This document shows, in pieces, positions 1 to 6,831 of a stretch of DNA of 12,674 bases (within the stretch, counting starts at the first letter, position 1; each line of letters begins with the position of its first letter). Where the stretch lies: contig DVGP01000269.1 in the NCBI GenBank assembly GCA_018712665.1, forward strand, positions 1 through 12,674. Reading direction: 5' to 3'. This DNA comes from Candidatus Pelethomonas intestinigallinarum. GTDB lineage: Bacteria; Bacillota; Clostridia; Oscillospirales; Oscillospiraceae. The notes below the pieces were generated by a model. It saw nothing but the letters and a program-made list of their open reading frames with translations. It did no database searches and was not told the DNA's origin. Made by a program: the position numbers and the translations under genes.

Positions 1-272
1 GTACAAGCGTTTTCGCCAGCGGCGAAAACCTTGGCGCAAGGCGGGATTCATTCCCGCCGCGCAAGTCAAATCTTAAGGGGTCCCCGGACAGTCCGCAGGA
101 CTGGCTGGGGGGGATTCCAAAGGGGGACAGGCGTCCCCCTTTGTGTCGTCGCGGGGGTGGGGTACATAGGGGAGGGACCCCATCGAAAGGGTCCCGCCCC
201 TATGCGTGCTTTTGCCTACTTTTCCCACGAGGGAAAAGTAGGTCGGGGTCCGGGGGCGACGCCCCCGAGGAA
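1..272. repeat. Gene-free cluster of at least six hairpins
   Basis: I see no credible gene here. Inverted repeats fill most of the stretch: arms 9-17/21-29 (GTTTTCGCC), 40-46/52-58 (GGCGGGA, extendable with bulges to 30-64), 82-85/107-110 around 89-94/98-103 (CAGTCC), 119-128/133-142 (AAAGGGGGAC), 166-180/189-203 (ATAGGGG and GGGACCC with one mismatch), 215-226/231-242 and 251-257/261-267. Open frames crossing it are low-complexity and match no protein I recognise. It lies directly downstream of phoH, where some hairpins could end or protect that transcript, but none has a clear U-tract. The density is more like an array of dispersed repeats or a structured RNA than a single terminator. The cluster may continue beyond the window. 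Confidence 0.7.
215..267 (-). repeat. Left copy of composite hairpin repeat
   Basis: Read on the minus strand, a hairpin CGGGGGC-GTC-GCCCCCG (267-251) is followed by GACCCCG and then a perfect 12-bp stem, CCTACTTTTCCC against GGGAAAAGTAGG, with a 4-nt loop (242-215). The right end of the window (12370-12426) has the same order of parts in the opposite orientation: GGGGGC hairpin, RACCCCG, ACTTTT...AAAAGT palindrome. The shared architecture points to a dispersed repeat family. It is also the first structure downstream of phoH, so it may shape the 3' end of that mRNA. Confidence 0.6.
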
Positions 273-1244
273 CTACTTCCTCTTCCCCCGGCTGTTATTG
301 TTGTAGTAGTCATCATAGGCCTTGATGATCCGCTGGACCATCACATGCCGCACCACGTCCTGGTCCGTCAGCTCGCAGATGCCGATGCCCTCCACGTTCT
401 TCAGCACCCGCAGGGCCTCCTTCAGCCCCGAGGTCTTGTCCGCCGGCAGGTCGATCTGGGTGATGTCGCCGGTGATGACCACCTTGGAGTTGAAGCCCAT
501 CCGGGTGAGGAACATCTTCATCTGCTCCCGGGAGGTGTTCTGGGCCTCGTCCAGGATGATGAAGCTGTCGTCCAGGGTCCGGCCGCGCATGTAGGCCAGG
601 GGGGCCACCTCGATGTTCCCACGCTCCAGGTACTTCTGGTAGGTCTCCGCCCCCAGCATGTCGAAGAGGGCGTCGTACAGGGGCCGCAGGTAGGGGTCCA
701 CCTTGCTCTGGAGATCCCCGGGCAGGAAGCCCAGCCGCTCCCCGGCCTCCACGGCGGGGCGGGTGAGAACGATGCGGTTGATCTGCTTGTCCCGAAAGGC
801 CGCCACGGCGGCGGCAACCGCCAGATAGGTCTTGCCCGTGCCGGCGGGGCCCACGCCGATGGTCACCGTGTTCTTCATCACCGACTGGACGTAGCGCTTC
901 TGACCGATGGTCTTGGCCTTCACCGGCCTGCCCTTGGCGGTGATGCACACCACGTCCTGGGTCAGCTCGCTGACCTTGTCCTCCTGGCCCTTCCGGGCCA
1001 GGCCGATGACGTAGCGCACCGTCTGCTCCCCGATGGTCTCCCCCCGGCTGGAGAGGGTCAGCAGGGCGTGGATGGCCTTGGCCGCCAGCATGACGTCCTC
1101 CGGCTCCCCGTTGATCCGCAGCTCCCCCTCCCGGTTGGTGACCAGGACCTGGAACTCCTCCTCGATGAGGCGGATGTTCTCGTCAAAGGAGCCGAAAATG
1201 TTTACCGCCTGCTCCAGCCGGTCAATCTCTATCCTCTGTTCCAT
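273..1244 (-). CDS. phoH: PhoH family ATPase
   Basis: This 323-residue protein is a cytoplasmic PhoH-type P-loop ATPase of the superfamily 1 helicase-like fold. Visible motifs are a Walker A (GPAGTGKT, residues 132-139), a Walker B (FIILDEAQN, 228-236) and the conserved GDITQIDLP (259-267). An N-terminal region of about 110 residues, KH-like in the family, precedes them. The length is normal and the C-terminus is basic (RGKRK). The family is linked to RNA metabolism or phosphate stress, but its exact reaction is not settled. It is the third gene of yqfC-yqfD-phoH, starting 12 bp after the yqfD stop, with AAAGG 9 nt before the ATG. This gene order matches Bacillus and many Clostridia. Unusually, yqfF and ybeY do not follow; a hairpin-filled gap does. 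Confidence 0.93.
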   Translation of the reverse strand: MEQRIEIDRLEQAVNIFGSFDENIRLIEEEFQVLVTNREGELRINGEPEDVMLAAKAIHALLTLSSRGETIGEQTVRYVIGLARKGQEDKVSELTQDVVCITAKGRPVKAKTIGQKRYVQSVMKNTVTIGVGPAGTGKTYLAVAAAVAAFRDKQINRIVLTRPAVEAGERLGFLPGDLQSKVDPYLRPLYDALFDMLGAETYQKYLERGNIEVAPLAYMRGRTLDDSFIILDEAQNTSREQMKMFLTRMGFNSKVVITGDITQIDLPADKTSGLKEALRVLKNVEGIGICELTDQDVVRHVMVQRIIKAYDDYYNNNSRGKRK

Positions 1245-1256
1245 GTGCTCTTGCCT

Positions 1257-2441
1257 TTACTCCTTTGGTATCTCAACAAATTGGCCGATCTGCTCCCGGC
1301 ACTCGGCGGTGAGGGTGACCAGCAGGGTGTCCCCCTCCACCTGTCCGGTGAGCTCCCGGGAGAGGACCTCCCCGTCCCCGATGTACCCCGCCAGGCGCGA
1401 TGTCAGCACCTGGTCGGCCAGGGCCAGGGCCTCCTCCTCCGTCCGCCGGCGCTCCTCCAGCTCATAGTGCCGGACCACGGCGGTCTCCGTGGTGACGGGC
1501 AGGGGGATGCCGCCGGGCAGACTCCAAGTATCCCAGGATAATATTTTATCACAGTTGTCCAGTGAAATGCTACTGCCAAAATACAAGTTTATCCTCTTTT
1601 TTCCCACCAGGAGGGCCCGATAGGTCTCCTCCTCCCCGGTGTACCGCTTCTCCGCCGCCGTCAGAGGCACCCGGCACTGGAGGGTGTACCAGGTCCGGCC
1701 ATAGACCACCCCCATGCCCCGGAGGTACCGGACCCCGGAGTAGTCGTCCTCCACCACCCCGGAGATAAGGAGCTGGCCCGCCGTCACCGTGGTCCCCGGC
1801 AGCACCATCTTCTCCCCGTCCCAGGGCTGGATGGCGGTGACCAGGGCGTCCTTGGCCGCCACGGTGTTCCCCGGCTGGCGCTTGCTGATGATCTCCGGGG
1901 CCTCGACCCGCTCCCGGACCTGGACGTAGGCCCGGCAGCCCCGGACGTTGATGGCGATATAGCTCAGCTCCGGCAGGTCCAGCAGCAGGTCGTTGCGGAG
2001 CCGGAAGGAGCTGACGCCGTAGCCGTAGGTCCCGAAGGCCACCCCGTGCTCCTCCAGGACCCGGAGGATGGTCTGGTCGGAGACGGTCATGTTGCCCTCG
2101 ATCTCAATATCCCAGATAAAGAAGGATCCGTAGAACAGCCCCAGCAGGCACAGCCCCGTGGTGACCCACAGGCCGTAGCGGTGGCGCAGGCGGCCCAGAA
2201 AAAAGGGCGTGCCCCGCCAGCCCACCGCCGTCAGCTGGCAGTCCAGCCGCTTTGAGAGCTTCCGCAGCCGCTTCCAGTCCCGCCGGGCCAGGGTGAAGGT
2301 GAAGGCCACCGGCGACTCCCAGCGGAGGTCCCAGAAGGGGATGCCGTACTCCCCGCAGATGTTCAGCACCCGCTCGGGGAAGCCGCTCTCCACCCGGGCG
2401 GTGACCTCGCCTTTCAAGAGGTTTGTGATCTCCTTGAGCAT
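1257..2441 (-). CDS. yqfD: Sporulation protein YqfD
   Basis: The 394-residue protein matches the YqfD sporulation family in layout. A cytoplasmic N-terminal domain of about 88 residues is followed by one transmembrane helix (about 91-109, LWVTTGLCLLGLFYGSFFI) and a large extracytoplasmic part. That part opens with a FtsQ/POTRA-like element (IEIEGNMTVSDQTILRVLEEHGV, about 112-134). In Bacillus, yqfD belongs to the mother-cell SigE regulon and is needed for efficient sporulation; its molecular role is uncertain. The ATG lies one base beyond the yqfC stop, so the genes are very probably translationally coupled. The operon continues into phoH. The size is normal and no frame damage is seen. Confidence 0.9.
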   Translation of the reverse strand: MLKEITNLLKGEVTARVESGFPERVLNICGEYGIPFWDLRWESPVAFTFTLARRDWKRLRKLSKRLDCQLTAVGWRGTPFFLGRLRHRYGLWVTTGLCLLGLFYGSFFIWDIEIEGNMTVSDQTILRVLEEHGVAFGTYGYGVSSFRLRNDLLLDLPELSYIAINVRGCRAYVQVRERVEAPEIISKRQPGNTVAAKDALVTAIQPWDGEKMVLPGTTVTAGQLLISGVVEDDYSGVRYLRGMGVVYGRTWYTLQCRVPLTAAEKRYTGEEETYRALLVGKKRINLYFGSSISLDNCDKILSWDTWSLPGGIPLPVTTETAVVRHYELEERRRTEEEALALADQVLTSRLAGYIGDGEVLSRELTGQVEGDTLLVTLTAECREQIGQFVEIPKE

Positions 2442-2442
2442 C

Positions 2443-2727
2443 CTATTCCACCCACTCCACTCGCTCGATGGTCCCCCGCACCCGCAGGGCCTCCCCGGTC
2501 ATGCTCACCAGCTCCAGCCCCCGGCCGTGGATGCGCACCACGGCCTTCTCGGCGTTGACGGCGATCTCCTCCCCGCCGTAGGAGAGGATGCCCCGGTGGT
2601 TCTCCATGTAGAACTCCCGGTTCCCCACCACCTCCACGTGGGGCAGCCCCGCCACCACGTCCGCCGGCAGGTCGAACAGCTCCGCCGCCCCGGTCAGCAC
2701 CCCTTTTCGTCCCCTGTTTTTGTCCAT
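2443..2727 (-). CDS. yqfC: YabP/YqfC family sporulation protein
   Basis: This 94-residue protein has the YabP/YqfC fold signature: a short N-terminal stretch (LFDLPADVV), then beta-rich sequence with VEVVGNREFYMENHRGILSY and a C-terminal EALRVRGTIERVEWVE. Relatives are small, soluble sporulation proteins; Bacillus YqfC is made under SigE with YqfD. It is the first gene of the operon. GAGGTGGGA precedes the ATG at a suitable distance. The promoter must lie in the 2728-2921 spacer shared with the divergent GntR gene. The function is known only from family association with sporulation. Confidence 0.88.
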   Translation of the reverse strand: MDKNRGRKGVLTGAAELFDLPADVVAGLPHVEVVGNREFYMENHRGILSYGGEEIAVNAEKAVVRIHGRGLELVSMTGEALRVRGTIERVEWVE

Positions 2728-2740
2728 ATTCCCACCTCAC

Positions 2741-2773
2741 AGACATATCTATGCGGCGGCGGAAAATTTTATT
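2741..2773 (-). promoter_or_regulatory. Possible SigE-like promoter of yqfC operon
   Basis: On the minus strand, CATAGATA lies about 20 nt before the yqfC ATG, preceded at about 14 nt by AAATAAA. This partly resembles the SigE pattern (an ATA-containing -35 and CATACAAT -10). The match is weak; the main support is that yqfC and yqfD are SigE genes in Bacillus. The end positions are approximate. Confidence 0.25.
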
Positions 2774-2783
2774 TGGAAACCTC

Positions 2784-2812
2784 TTGACAGAGACCGCCAT
2801 TTGTATTATTGT
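2784..2812 (+). promoter_or_regulatory. SigA-type promoter of the GntR/ABC operon
   Basis: A perfect -35 TTGACA (2784-2789) is separated by 17 bp from a -10 TATTGT (2807-2812). Transcription would start near 2819, inside the operator palindrome. The GntR start codon is about 100 bp downstream. Confidence 0.7.
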
Positions 2813-2816
2813 ATTG

Positions 2817-2838
2817 TTGTACTAAGTGCTTAGTACAA
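2817..2838. promoter_or_regulatory. Operator palindrome, probable GntR/YtrA self-regulation
   Basis: Two perfect 10-bp arms, TTGTACTAAG (2817-2826) and CTTAGTACAA (2829-2838), are separated by TG. The palindrome starts 4 bp after the -10 box, so a bound dimer would block initiation. YtrA-subfamily GntR repressors commonly bind GTAC/TAGTAC-type palindromes before their own ABC operons. The regulator encoded just downstream is therefore the obvious ligand. Binding itself is inferred. Confidence 0.75.
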
Positions 2839-2877
2839 TCACACAAGGCAAGCCGACGGGGCGGAGCAGTCCTCTCC

Positions 2878-2907
2878 CCCGCCGGACAGGGCCCGGTCCG
2901 GGGCGGG
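2878..2907 (+). promoter_or_regulatory. Leader hairpin just upstream of GntR ribosome binding site
   Basis: Arms 2878-2887 and 2896-2907 form a 10-bp GC stem with a 2-nt bulge (2902-2903) and an 8-nt loop. The stem ends right before AAAGGAG (2908-2914), so it could modulate ribosome access or protect the mRNA. It leaves the Shine-Dalgarno itself unpaired. Confidence 0.4.
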
Positions 2908-2921
2908 AAAGGAGACATGAG

Positions 2922-3287
2922 ATGGACTGGACATTCACCAATGACCGGCCTGTGTGGCAGCAGCTTACCGAGCAGCTGACCTTGCGGATCCTGAAGGGGG
3001 AGTACCCGCCGGGGAGCCGCCTGCCCGCCGTGCGGGAGGTGGCGGCCCAGGCCGGGGTGAACCCCAACACCATGCAGCGGGCCATGGCCCAGCTGGAGCA
3101 GGACGGCCTGGCGGTGGCCAACCGCACCGCCGGGCGCACCGTCACCGAGGACGCCGCCGTCATCCAGGAGGCCCGGCGGGCCCGGGCTATGGCGGCGGTG
3201 GCAGAGTGCCTGCGCGTACTGGCGGACCTGGGGTACGCCCCGGAGGAGGCCGCCGAGATCATCAGGGAGGGATTGAACCATGAATGA
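2922..3287 (+). CDS. GntR family (YtrA-type) transcriptional regulator
   Basis: This 121-residue DNA-binding protein has a winged helix-turn-helix at residues about 12-75, with PPGSRLPAVREVAAQAGVNP and NTMQRAMAQLEQDGL forming the typical GntR HTH. A short helical tail replaces the large effector domain, which is characteristic of the YtrA subfamily. I chose the ATG at 2922 because AAAGGAG lies 7 nt upstream and the GntR domain starts right after it; a longer in-frame start at 2826 would overlap the operator. The last 8 bases overlap the ABC ATPase gene. Such regulators usually repress their own operon until cell-wall stress or another signal relieves them. Here the palindrome at 2817-2838 supports self-regulation. 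The inducer cannot be read from the sequence. Confidence 0.9.
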   Translation: MDWTFTNDRPVWQQLTEQLTLRILKGEYPPGSRLPAVREVAAQAGVNPNTMQRAMAQLEQDGLAVANRTAGRTVTEDAAVIQEARRARAMAAVAECLRVLADLGYAPEEAAEIIREGLNHE

Positions 3288-4005
3288 AATTCTGGTGGCC
3301 TGTACGGGCCTGACCAAACGCTACGGCCACAAGGCCGCCCTGAACGGGGTGGACCTGAAGCTGGGCCGGGGCCGCATCGTGGGGCTGCTGGGTCCCAACG
3401 GCAGCGGCAAAACAACGCTCATTAAGATCCTCTGCGGGCTGCTCCAGCCCACAGACGGAGCCGTGGCCATCGACGGACAGGCGGTGGGCACGGCCAGCAA
3501 GGCCATCATCAGCTACCTGCCGGACCGGATGTACTTCGCCGACTGGATGCGGGCCTCGGACCTCATCGACCTGTTCGCCGACTTCTACAAGGACTTTGAC
3601 CGTGCCAAGTGCCTGGCCATGTGCGCCAGCCTGGGGGTCACCCCCAGCGACCGGCTGAAGACCATGTCCAAGGGCACCAAGGAGAAGATGCAGCTGGTGC
3701 TGGTCATGGCCCGGAAGGCCCAGCTCTACCTGCTGGATGAGCCCATCGCCGGGGTGGACCCCGCCGCACGGGATTACATTCTCAACACCATCCTCACCAA
3801 CTACAACGAGGAAGGGACGGTCCTCATCTCCACCCACCTGATCTCCGACATCGAGAAGGTGCTGGACGAGGCCGTCTTCCTCAAGGACGGCCAGGTGGTC
3901 CTCCACGACAACGTGGACGCCATCCGGGAGCGGGAGGGCAGGAGCGTGGACGCCCTGTTCCGGGACGTGTTCCGGGCCCATAATTACGAAGGAGGTGCTC
4001 TCTGA
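3280..4005 (+). CDS. ABC transporter ATP-binding protein
   Basis: This 241-residue nucleotide-binding subunit has a Walker A (GPNGSGKTT, 38-46), a signature region in variant form (MSKGTKEKMQL, 129-139, instead of LSGGQ), a Walker B (LYLLDEP, 149-155), a D-loop (GVDP, 158-161) and an H-loop histidine (STHLI, His186). The LSKG-like signature is usual in YtrB-type ATPases paired with YtrA regulators. It overlaps gntR by 8 bp and the permease by 1 bp, so the three are translated as a unit. It would energise the membrane protein encoded next. The substrate is unknown; relatives are tied to antimicrobial peptide or cell-envelope stress responses. Confidence 0.92.
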   Translation: MNEILVACTGLTKRYGHKAALNGVDLKLGRGRIVGLLGPNGSGKTTLIKILCGLLQPTDGAVAIDGQAVGTASKAIISYLPDRMYFADWMRASDLIDLFADFYKDFDRAKCLAMCASLGVTPSDRLKTMSKGTKEKMQLVLVMARKAQLYLLDEPIAGVDPAARDYILNTILTNYNEEGTVLISTHLISDIEKVLDEAVFLKDGQVVLHDNVDAIREREGRSVDALFRDVFRAHNYEGGAL

Positions 4006-4790
4006 TGCTGGGTAAGCTTCTCAAATATGACCTGCGGTCCATGCTCAAGCAGTTCGCCTTCATCTGGCCCGCGGCGCTGGTGATGGCGGTGGTCAACCGC
4101 TTCACCATAGGACTGCTGGACAGCGGCGACACCTTCCCGGAGCTGGTCTCCGGCATGTCCATGCTGATCTATGTGTTCATCCTCATGGCGCTGTACGTCG
4201 TATCCCTGCTGTTCATCATCCAGCGGTTCTACAAGGGTCTGCTGGGGGATGAGGGGTACCTGATGTTCACGCTGCCGGTGAAGAGCTGGCAGCTGGTCCT
4301 CTCCAAATTCCTGTGCGCCCTGATCACTACGATCATCAGTGTCCTGGTCGCCGCGCTGTCCATCTGCATCTTAGCACCCCTGAACTTCTCGGATATTGGC
4401 GCGTTCTTCCGCGTGCTGGCCTCCTTTGATGGACAGATCGCGGTGCTTTTCCTGGAGGTGCTGATTCTTTCGCTGGCCGCCCTCTCCTATATGTACCTGG
4501 AATTCTATCTGTCCATGGCCATCGGGCACCTGTTCAACAAACATCGTGTCCTGATAAGCGTTGTGGCCTTCCTGGCCATCGGTGTGGTCATGAACATCAT
4601 CACCACCCTGGTGGGAGTGACCGCCATCGAGGTCGGAACGGAATTTTTGATGGATCTGGTCATGGGCGCTGGGGAGTGGGCCGCCTGGCACACCGCTGTC
4701 TGGTCATTGATCGCCTATACTGTCATTCCCGCCGCTGTCTTTTTCTTCATCACCAACTACATTCTCAAGCACCGTCTGAATCTGGAATAA
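4005..4790 (+). CDS. ABC-2 type membrane permease
   Basis: This 261-residue integral membrane protein has about six hydrophobic segments (roughly 17-36, 52-73, 97-125, 145-171, 181-205 and 228-253). The cytoplasmic loop after the second carries RFYKGLLGDEGYLMFTLPV (74-92), a stretch typical of Firmicutes ABC-2 permeases next to YtrA/ATPase pairs. Its ATG overlaps the ATPase stop as TGATG-type coupling, with GGAGG 9 nt upstream. Together with the ATPase it should form a homodimeric exporter or envelope-stress transporter. No periplasmic partner is present, which argues against import. Confidence 0.87.
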   Translation: MLGKLLKYDLRSMLKQFAFIWPAALVMAVVNRFTIGLLDSGDTFPELVSGMSMLIYVFILMALYVVSLLFIIQRFYKGLLGDEGYLMFTLPVKSWQLVLSKFLCALITTIISVLVAALSICILAPLNFSDIGAFFRVLASFDGQIAVLFLEVLILSLAALSYMYLEFYLSMAIGHLFNKHRVLISVVAFLAIGVVMNIITTLVGVTAIEVGTEFLMDLVMGAGEWAAWHTAVWSLIAYTVIPAAVFFFITNYILKHRLNLE

Positions 4791-4808
4791 GCATCACATT
4801 CACAAAAC

Positions 4809-4839
4809 CGGCCCGGGCAGGCATGACCTGTCCGGGCCG
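4809..4839 (+). terminator. Probable terminator after ABC-2 permease
   Basis: A 13-bp GC-rich stem with one G-T pair (arms 4809-4821 and 4827-4839, loop CATGA) lies 18 bp after the permease stop and just before ylbJ. The T-run on the plus strand is poor (TTCATATGCTCTT); on the minus strand TTTT follows. It may act in both directions or only partly. Confidence 0.55.
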
Positions 4840-4868
4840 TTCATATGCTCTTGGGGGGAGGTGACGGA

Positions 4869-5762
4869 ATGAAGAAGCTGCTGCCGGCGCTGGCCGTCCT
4901 GGCCTTCACCGCCGGGCTCCTGGCATGGCCAGAGGCGGTCTCCGCCGCCGTCCGGGAGGGACTGACCCTGTGCTATCAGACGGTAATCCCCTCCCTCTTC
5001 CCCTTCTTCGCGGCGGTGGGCCTGCTGACCCGGCTGGGGCTGGCCCGGTGGCTGCAGGGGCTGTGCCGGCCCTTCATGGGGCCCATGTTCCGCCTGCGCG
5101 GGACCTGCGCCATGCCGCTGCTGGCGGGACTGCTGGGGGGATACCCCTCCGGGGCCCAGACCACCGCGGAGCTCTGGCGGCAGGGCCAGCTCTCCCGGCG
5201 GGAGGCGGAACTGCTGCTGGGCTTCGCCAACAACTGCGGCCCCGCCTTCCTCCTGGGCTTCATCGGCGCGGGGGTCCTGGGCAGTCCTCGGGTTGGAGTG
5301 TGGCTGCTGGTGGTCCACATCGCCGCCGCCCTGGTAACAGGGATGGTCCTCTGCCGTTTGATTCCCGGCCGCGAGGCCCCTCCTTCCCTTCCCACGGCGG
5401 GGACACAGGAGGGGAGCCTCCCCCGGGCGGTCACCGCCTCGGTGGCCGGGGCGCTGACCTCCACCCTCAGCATCTGCGCCTACGTGACGCTGTTCCGGGC
5501 GGTGATGGCCCTGCTGCCGGGGGATCTGCCCGCCTGGGCCATGGGGTTTTTCGAGCTGGTGTCCGGCGCGGCGGCCCTGGAGCCGGGACAGGCGGGCTTT
5601 GTCACCGCCGCCGGTCTGGCCGCCTGGGGCGGGCTCTCCGTCCACTGCCAGACCATGGCGGTGACGGAGGGGCTGAGCCTGCGCTGGCACTGGGCGGGGA
5701 AGGCGATCCAGGCAGGGGTGTCGGTGCTGCTTGCCCTCCCGGCGGCAAAGGTCCTATATTGA
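4869..5762 (+). CDS. ylbJ: Sporulation integral membrane protein YlbJ-like
   Basis: The 297-residue protein is hydrophobic throughout, with about eight membrane segments. It carries family hallmarks of the YlbJ/nucleoside-recognition (Gate) domain group: VIPSLFPFF (39-47), GGYPSGA (90-96) and FANNCGPAF (119-127). In Bacillus, YlbJ is a mother-cell sporulation protein needed for normal heat-resistant spores. I chose the ATG at 4869 because GGAGG (4857-4861) sits 7 nt upstream and a signal-like helix begins at once; an in-frame upstream start at 4845 has no such site. Hairpins on both sides suggest a monocistronic unit. A transport role is possible from the Gate domain but unproven. Confidence 0.85.
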   Translation: MKKLLPALAVLAFTAGLLAWPEAVSAAVREGLTLCYQTVIPSLFPFFAAVGLLTRLGLARWLQGLCRPFMGPMFRLRGTCAMPLLAGLLGGYPSGAQTTAELWRQGQLSRREAELLLGFANNCGPAFLLGFIGAGVLGSPRVGVWLLVVHIAAALVTGMVLCRLIPGREAPPSLPTAGTQEGSLPRAVTASVAGALTSTLSICAYVTLFRAVMALLPGDLPAWAMGFFELVSGAAALEPGQAGFVTAAGLAAWGGLSVHCQTMAVTEGLSLRWHWAGKAIQAGVSVLLALPAAKVLY

Positions 5763-5790
5763 CGATGTGGGGCCCGAAGGCCCCACATCG
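5763..5790. terminator. Convergent terminator hairpin between ylbJ and nupQ
   Basis: A perfect 12-bp stem (CGATGTGGGGCC against GGCCCCACATCG) with a CGAA tetraloop starts immediately after the ylbJ stop and ends 9 bp before the nupQ stop. Its position between converging genes suits bidirectional termination. Neither side has a good U-tract. Confidence 0.65.
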
Positions 5791-5799
5791 CAAATGAAC

Positions 5800-6831
5800 T
5801 TATCGCTTCCCCTTGTCGTAGGGAATTCCCTCCGCCTTGGGAGCCCGGGACTTCTTGGAGGTGAAGGCCAGGACCACCAGGGTGATCAGGTAGGGCAGCA
5901 TCCGGTAGATATGGGCGCTGATCCCCAGCTCATTGAGGAAGAACACGCCGTCCCCGTTGATGTCGATGCTGGAGTAAGAGGCGGCAACGCACTTGAACAG
6001 GCCGAAGATCAATGCCGCCCCGGCGATATTGCCGGGCTTCCAGTTGCCGAAGATCATCACCGCCAGGGCCAGGAAGCCGAAGCCCGCCACATCTCCGGTA
6101 GCGGCGCAGTTGGCGGTCGTCAGAGCGTAGACGAAGCCGCCCATGCCCGCCAGCGCCCCGGAGATGGTGGTGCCCACATACCGCATCCGGTAGACGTTGA
6201 TACCCAGGGAATCCGCCGCCTGTGGGTTCTCGCCGCAGGAGCGGAGCCGCAGGCCAAAGCGGGTCTTGTAGAGGATGATGGACAAAACCACAAACAAAAT
6301 GATGCAGATGTAGGTGGCCAGGTAGGTCCTGTTGATGAAGGTCTCACCCAAAAAGCCCATCTCATCGTTCCGGCCATAGCCGAAGTTGCTCTTGCGGATC
6401 ATAAACCAGCTGGCCGCGTCGCCGGTGTACATCTGGAGGGTGTTCTGATTGGCAATGATGCGGATGAGGAAGAGCACCAGAGCGGGCGCCATCAGGTTGA
6501 GGGCGGTGCCGCCGATGGTCTGGTCCGCCTTCAGATTCACCGAGGCGAAGGACAGCAGCAGGGAGAACAGCGCCCCCATGGCCGCCGCCACCAGCATGGC
6601 CAGGAACATGAAGCCCTGGAGCGCCACCCAGTCCCCCGCGGCCTTGGCGGCGTCAAAGACGCCGGCCTGCTGGGTCAGGTTGACAAACAAGACGCCGGCA
6701 AAGGCGCCGAAGATCATAATACCTTCCAGCGCCAGATTGATGATGCCGCTGCGCTCGGCAAACACGCCGGCCAGCGCCACAATCATCAGCGGCACCGCGT
6801 AGATCAGGGTCTGCTGAATCAGAAATGTCAT
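5800..6831 (-). CDS. nupQ: Nucleoside ABC transporter permease, NupQ-like
   Basis: This 343-residue inner-membrane permease belongs to the branched-chain/BPD_transp_2 family. It begins LIYAVPLMIVALAGVFAERSGIINLALEGIMIFGAFAG, the usual opening of the smaller permease of BMP-dependent nucleoside importers. A cytoplasmic coupling loop is recognisable (LRSCGENPQAADSLGINVYRMRYVG). About eight to ten hydrophobic segments are visible. It is the last gene of nupOPQ and overlaps nupP by 4 bp (ATGA). It would pair with NupP to form the channel driven by NupO. Substrate assignment rests on family and on the adjacent deoD; I am sure of the family, less of the exact nucleoside. Confidence 0.9.
   Translation of the reverse strand: MTFLIQQTLIYAVPLMIVALAGVFAERSGIINLALEGIMIFGAFAGVLFVNLTQQAGVFDAAKAAGDWVALQGFMFLAMLVAAAMGALFSLLLSFASVNLKADQTIGGTALNLMAPALVLFLIRIIANQNTLQMYTGDAASWFMIRKSNFGYGRNDEMGFLGETFINRTYLATYICIILFVVLSIILYKTRFGLRLRSCGENPQAADSLGINVYRMRYVGTTISGALAGMGGFVYALTTANCAATGDVAGFGFLALAVMIFGNWKPGNIAGAALIFGLFKCVAASYSSIDINGDGVFFLNELGISAHIYRMLPYLITLVVLAFTSKKSRAPKAEGIPYDKGKR

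Noticed and set aside
141..1541. A 466-codon plus-strand frame opposite phoH and yqfD
   Set aside because: It lies antisense to two clear genes, is rich in Gly, Leu, His and Asp as expected of an antisense frame in GC-rich DNA, and has no domain.
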